The translations under genes were made by a program, and so were the position numbers. From NCBI GenBank assembly GCA_937957685.1, contig CALGAO010000055.1:1-36108 (forward strand): a DNA stretch of 36,108 bases, in the 5' to 3' direction. The notes beneath the pieces are model-generated. The model was not told the DNA's origin, ran no database searches, and saw only the letters and a program-made list of their open reading frames with translations. This document shows, in pieces, positions 32,996 through 36,108 of the stretch; position 1 is the first letter of the stretch; every line of letters starts with the position of its first letter. The DNA comes from an uncultured Paenibacillaceae bacterium. GTDB lineage: Bacteria; Bacillota; Bacilli; Paenibacillales; DA-C8.

Positions 32996-33892
32996 ATGAT
33001 TCGGATGGACGGGATTCGCAAATCCGAGGGCTTCGAGGCGGAGAGGCTGCTGGTGTTGCCGGAGTATGTGACCGGGGAGCTGGCGGACGACGTGCTGACG
33101 AGATCCCTGCATATCACGGACATCGGCTATTTTCCCCGCGCGCAGTATCACTATCGGGAGCGGCCGGAGGGCTGCAGCACGCACATCTTCATCTTCTGCG
33201 CAGACGGCGAAGGCTGGGTGGAACGGGGAGACGGCGGGGCGGAGCGCATCTCGCCTCGACAGTTGATCGTCATCCCGGCCGGGGTTCCGCACCGGTACGG
33301 CGCGTCCCGACATGAGCCCTGGACGATCTACTGGTTCCACCTGCACGGGCCGGATGCGGCCGAGCTGATCCGTCTGTACGGCCTTGATCAGGGGCCGATC
33401 ACCATGACCCATGCTTCCTGCGCCGAACTGGTTGAGATCTTCGACGAAACCTTTTACCTGTTGGAGGACAAGCCCTACAGCCTGCAGGCGCATGTGCATG
33501 CCGCCCAGTCGGTGCGTCGCCTGCTGAGCGGCATCGGGATGGCGGCGAGCGCCGGCCGCAGCGAACCGGGCGACCGCCATCTGGAGCGAGCCTTCGCCTA
33601 TATGGCGGAGCACCTGGATCGGTCCATCACGTTGGAGGAGCTGGCGAGACACACCGGCATCTCCCGCCAGCATCTGATCCATCTGTTCAAGCAGGAGACG
33701 GGCATGCCGCCGATCGAGTATTTCCTGCGCCTGAAGATGCAGAAGGCCGGACAGCTGCTTCATCTGACCGGCATGAGCGTCAAGGAGGTGGCGGCAGTGG
33801 TGGGGATCGACGATCCGTATTATTTCTCCCGCCTGTTCCGCAAGCGGATGGGCTGCTCGCCATCGTCCTTCCGCAGCAAGCCGAAGGGCTAG
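32996..33892 (+). CDS. AraC-family transcriptional regulator
   Basis: 298 residues. An N-terminal cupin-like domain (about 30-125, with QLIVIPAGVPHRYGA) is followed by a C-terminal AraC domain (about 195-295). Recognition segments are LARHTGISRQHLIHLFKQ and VAAVVGIDDPYYFSRLFRK. The ATG at 32996 follows AAAGGGGG; the upstream TTG at 32960 coincides with the predicted transcript start and is rejected. It lies divergent from the DUF5107 gene and upstream of the cellulase-like gene, and probably activates one or both in response to a sugar. Confidence 0.88.
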   Translation: MIRMDGIRKSEGFEAERLLVLPEYVTGELADDVLTRSLHITDIGYFPRAQYHYRERPEGCSTHIFIFCADGEGWVERGDGGAERISPRQLIVIPAGVPHRYGASRHEPWTIYWFHLHGPDAAELIRLYGLDQGPITMTHASCAELVEIFDETFYLLEDKPYSLQAHVHAAQSVRRLLSGIGMAASAGRSEPGDRHLERAFAYMAEHLDRSITLEELARHTGISRQHLIHLFKQETGMPPIEYFLRLKMQKAGQLLHLTGMSVKEVAAVVGIDDPYYFSRLFRKRMGCSPSSFRSKPKG

Positions 33893-34014
33893 GAAGTCCG
33901 GCGGGCGGGCCTCATGGCGCCGATCTCCCGCCGGGCTGAGAGGCGAACATCCAACTTCTGAAGTGACAAGCTGTTGAAGATAGGAATGAACTTATGATCC
34001 AAGGAGGTTATCCG

Positions 34015-35301
34015 ATGAGACCAATACCCGAACACCTTCCCCGCAAGCTGACGATCACGATGTGGGATTTCTCCTGGTATACGATGAGCATGCCGGGCGA
34101 GCCGTATGAGGATCTGGCGAGATGCTTCGCCGAGGCGGTGGAGCGCGGCTACAATACCGTGCGCATCTGCGCCATGCCTTACCTGCTGTTCACGCACGCC
34201 GGACCGCGCCCAGGCCCGCTAGAGTTCGCCAATCTCGGGCAGGTCGGCATCCGCACCCGCTGGTACAACTGCCAGGGCGGGGCGGTCCTCGACGGTCACC
34301 AGCGGCTGCTCACCCTGTTCCGGGAAGCGAAGAAGCATGACTGCTACCTGATCCTCTCCTCCTGGGAGTATCAGCAGAGCGTCAGCTTCCTGAAGACGCG
34401 AGAGCTGTTCGACGAGCTGCTGGCGATCCCGCCGAAGGAGCGATTCATGGCCATCGCGGCCTCGATGAACCAGCTGATCCATTACGTGAAGGAAGCGGGA
34501 TACGGGGATCGCATCGCCTATGTCGAGCTGCACAACGAGATCGAGTACGGGCGGCTCAACCAGGTCGCCCTGGACGAAGGAGTTCCGGAGTCGCAGGTGT
34601 CGCGCCTCATCAAGTCGACGACGCCTTATGTGGAAGAGGCGCTGGCCTATCTGCAGGAGCGTCATCCGGATATCCTGATGACGGGCTGCTACACGCTGAG
34701 CGAGCCTTACTCCAAGGCTTATCTGCCGGACAATATGCAGGTGGGTCATTTCCACATGTACATCAACGGGGTGCTGCAGCAGCTCATGGAGGAGACGGGC
34801 ATCCGCAATCCTGACGTTCCTTTCCCGAACCCGCTCGTGAAGTCGCTCTTGAGCGACGACGCGCCGCCCTTCGAGGAATATCGGCTGCCGGAAGGGGAAG
34901 AGTGGAGGCTGCACGGCAATCCCGTGGGCCTGAAGCTGCTGTATCTGCACGACTGGTGCGATCCGGTCAAGTGGGACCTGTACCTGTATGAGCATTACAG
35001 CGCGCATCGACTGGCCATGCTGCAGAAGGTGGACAATCGCTTCGCGGAGATCGCGGACTGGGCCAGAGACCACCACGTGCCGGTGGCCATCGGCGAGGGG
35101 TATGTCGGATACACGCCGCTGTATGCCCAGTTTGAAGAGGGACCCGTCGGCAAGGCGATCGCCGAACACGCGATCCGCCGGGGCATGGAGTACGGCTTCT
35201 GGGGCATGATCCTGTGCTCCAACTGCGCGCCGCATCACCCGTTCTGGGCGGACATCGCGTGGCAGAAGAAATGGAACGCCTACATCCTGAACGCGTCCTG
35301 A
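34015..35301 (+). CDS. Cellulase-like clan-A glycoside hydrolase (GH5-like)
   Basis: 428 residues forming one TIM barrel. Early residues MWDFSWYTMSMPGEPYED are typical of the cellulase-like family related to GH5. The acid/base pair Asn174-Glu175 lies in VELHNEIEYG, and the nucleophile candidate Glu361 in VAIGEGYVGYT. GFWGMILCSNCAPHHPFW forms the last strand. No signal peptide is seen. AAGGAGG ends 7 bases before the ATG at 34015, and the ATG at 33994 lies before it. The 122 bases to the upstream AraC gene hold a GC hairpin without T run. Substrate unknown; a cytoplasmic exo-acting or glycoside-specific enzyme is more likely than a true cellulase. Confidence 0.8.
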   Translation: MRPIPEHLPRKLTITMWDFSWYTMSMPGEPYEDLARCFAEAVERGYNTVRICAMPYLLFTHAGPRPGPLEFANLGQVGIRTRWYNCQGGAVLDGHQRLLTLFREAKKHDCYLILSSWEYQQSVSFLKTRELFDELLAIPPKERFMAIAASMNQLIHYVKEAGYGDRIAYVELHNEIEYGRLNQVALDEGVPESQVSRLIKSTTPYVEEALAYLQERHPDILMTGCYTLSEPYSKAYLPDNMQVGHFHMYINGVLQQLMEETGIRNPDVPFPNPLVKSLLSDDAPPFEEYRLPEGEEWRLHGNPVGLKLLYLHDWCDPVKWDLYLYEHYSAHRLAMLQKVDNRFAEIADWARDHHVPVAIGEGYVGYTPLYAQFEEGPVGKAIAEHAIRRGMEYGFWGMILCSNCAPHHPFWADIAWQKKWNAYILNAS

Positions 35302-35419
35302 TGCGAACGCCGGATAAGCGCCATTTCATGACTGAAATTTTGGCAGGTTCCTTCTAATCATCGTTGTTAGTGTAAAATCTCCGTGGGTGTAGGAATTGGA
35401 AAAAGCGGATATAGAAAAA

Positions 35420-35478
35420 GAGCTTCTCCCTTGGTAAAGTGATGTTTGCACACAACACACCAAGAAGGAGGAAGCTCC
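35420..35478 (+). promoter_or_regulatory. Hairpin hiding the transposase ribosome site
   Basis: GAGCTTC (35420-35426) and TTGGT (35431-35435) can pair with ACCAA (35459-35463) and GAAGCTC (35471-35477), placing the AGGAGG ribosome site (35466-35471) within the stem. A transcript entering from outside would have its start region closed, as described for other IS elements that limit expression from external promoters. Confidence 0.6.
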
Positions 35479-35479
35479 T

Positions 35480-36108
35480 GTGAGCCACTTTACCACAACA
35501 ATGCCGACGATGAAAGAGATTGAGCAATGGATTTTCCGGAAAATGCAGGAGGAATTCGCTCGTGCGATGAAGCAGGTGCTGGAGGCGCTGGATCAGCAGA
35601 TCTTGGAGCAACGGGACCGAGAGCGTTATCGAGTAAAGGACGAGCGTGAAACAAGCGTCAACACAGTGTTCGGGAATGTGCGCTTTAAGCGGAGATTGTA
35701 CTGTGACCGTAGAAGCGGCAAACACGTGTATCTGCTGGATCAGCTGTTGCAATTCGAAGGGCGCGGGAAAGTCAGTCCGCATTTGGAAGAGACAGCAATC
35801 GCATTCGCAAGCCAAGGACCGTCGTACCGGGACAGCGCAAAGCGGCTGGAGCAGCTTTTGGGCTACAATGTGCTGAGCCACCAAGCGATCAGGGAAAAAC
35901 TGATGGAGCGTGCGCAACAGCCGATGCCAGCGGTGAAACGGCGCGCTGCCCGCGTGCTGTTCGTGGAAGTGGATGGGCTGTACACGAAGCTGCAGCGGAG
36001 CAAAAAGCGCGGGATGGAGAACGCAATTGCAGTCGTACACGAAGGCTGGGAGAAGAACGGCAAGCGGGTACAGCTGAAGAACAAACAGCATTACCTGCAT
36101 ACGAGCGG
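35480..36108 (+). CDS. ISLre2-family transposase, N-terminal part (partial)
   Basis: The frame is open from a GTG at 35480 to the window edge (209 residues seen), with AGGAGG 8 bases upstream. The N-terminal region includes KEIEQWIFRKMQEEF, TVFGNVRFKRRLYCDR and GYNVLSHQAIREKL, the zinc-free helical and DNA-binding part seen in UPF0236/ISLre2 proteins. RVLFVEVDGLYTKLQ supplies the first acidic residue of the catalytic core. The C-terminal part is outside the window. No stop or frameshift is seen. Confidence 0.85.
   Translation, partial: MSHFTTTMPTMKEIEQWIFRKMQEEFARAMKQVLEALDQQILEQRDRERYRVKDERETSVNTVFGNVRFKRRLYCDRRSGKHVYLLDQLLQFEGRGKVSPHLEETAIAFASQGPSYRDSAKRLEQLLGYNVLSHQAIREKLMERAQQPMPAVKRRAARVLFVEVDGLYTKLQRSKKRGMENAIAVVHEGWEKNGKRVQLKNKQHYLHTS

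Larger units (their letters stand above)
35360..36108 (+). mobile_element. ISLre2-family insertion sequence, left part, truncated by the window edge
   Basis: Identified by the transposase frame starting at 35480. The exact left end is not resolved; it probably falls between the stop of the cellulase-like gene (35301) and about 35400, where base composition changes to AT-rich. The other end is outside the window, so no inverted repeat can be matched. Confidence 0.65.

Noticed and set aside
33898..33934. GC-rich hairpin after the second AraC gene as a terminator
   Set aside because: The 8-bp stem is strong but no T run follows, so intrinsic termination is not supported.

Overview
The window looks like chromosome of a high-GC Bacillota, most likely a Paenibacillaceae member (Paenibacillus or Cohnella type). 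Evidence is the strong AAGGAGG-type ribosome sites, a YesN/YesM-type two-component pair beside a carbohydrate ABC importer that lacks its own ATPase, CcpA-type cre sites, and the many Gfo/Idh/MocA, TIM-barrel and glycoside hydrolase genes. No rRNA, tRNA or CRISPR array was seen.

Layout. Positions 1-896 hold the end of an IS21-family element (istA, minus strand, cut by the window edge). Positions 1171-3443 hold two stand-alone transporters, a CDF cation exporter and an MFS drug-type exporter, each closed by a hairpin terminator. Positions 3608-28664 form a large glycoside-catabolism island. It encodes three Gfo/Idh/MocA dehydrogenases, four xylose-isomerase-like TIM-barrel proteins, two small beta-sandwich proteins of the C-glycoside deglycosidase beta (DUF6379) type, GH43, GH35-like, GH3 and GH106-like hydrolases, a lipoprotein-plus-two-permease importer, an AraC regulator, and a YesN/YesM-type response regulator and kinase. 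Positions 28739-35301 hold a TetR regulator, a 1136-residue DUF5107/TPR protein divergent from an AraC regulator, and a cellulase-like clan-A protein. The right edge (from about 35360) is the start of an ISLre2-family element, so the island is bracketed by insertion sequences.

How the genes work together. Two gene pairs (6490-7794 and 13942-15374) resemble the alpha/beta subunits of C-glycoside deglycosidases. These enzymes cleave the C-C (or C-O) glycosidic bond after a dehydrogenase has oxidised the sugar at C3. The second pair directly follows a Gfo/Idh/MocA dehydrogenase and precedes another TIM-barrel protein, giving a compact oxidise, eliminate and process operon. The GH43, GH3, GH35-like and GH106-like enzymes would trim decorating sugars from a plant glycoside.

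A regulatory code was found by reading the intergenic regions. Four promoters share one 65-bp architecture: a GGTC-type half-site, a second GGTC half-site exactly 22 bp downstream, a weak TAGAG-like -35 exactly 14 bp after the second half-site, a 17-bp spacer, and a -10. They lie before the first alpha/beta pair, before the dehydrogenase/second-pair operon, before the substrate-binding lipoprotein and before the permeases. This joins both deglycosidase modules and the importer into one predicted regulon, most plausibly controlled by the AraC-type response regulator at 25298-26914. The substrate is not determinable from sequence.
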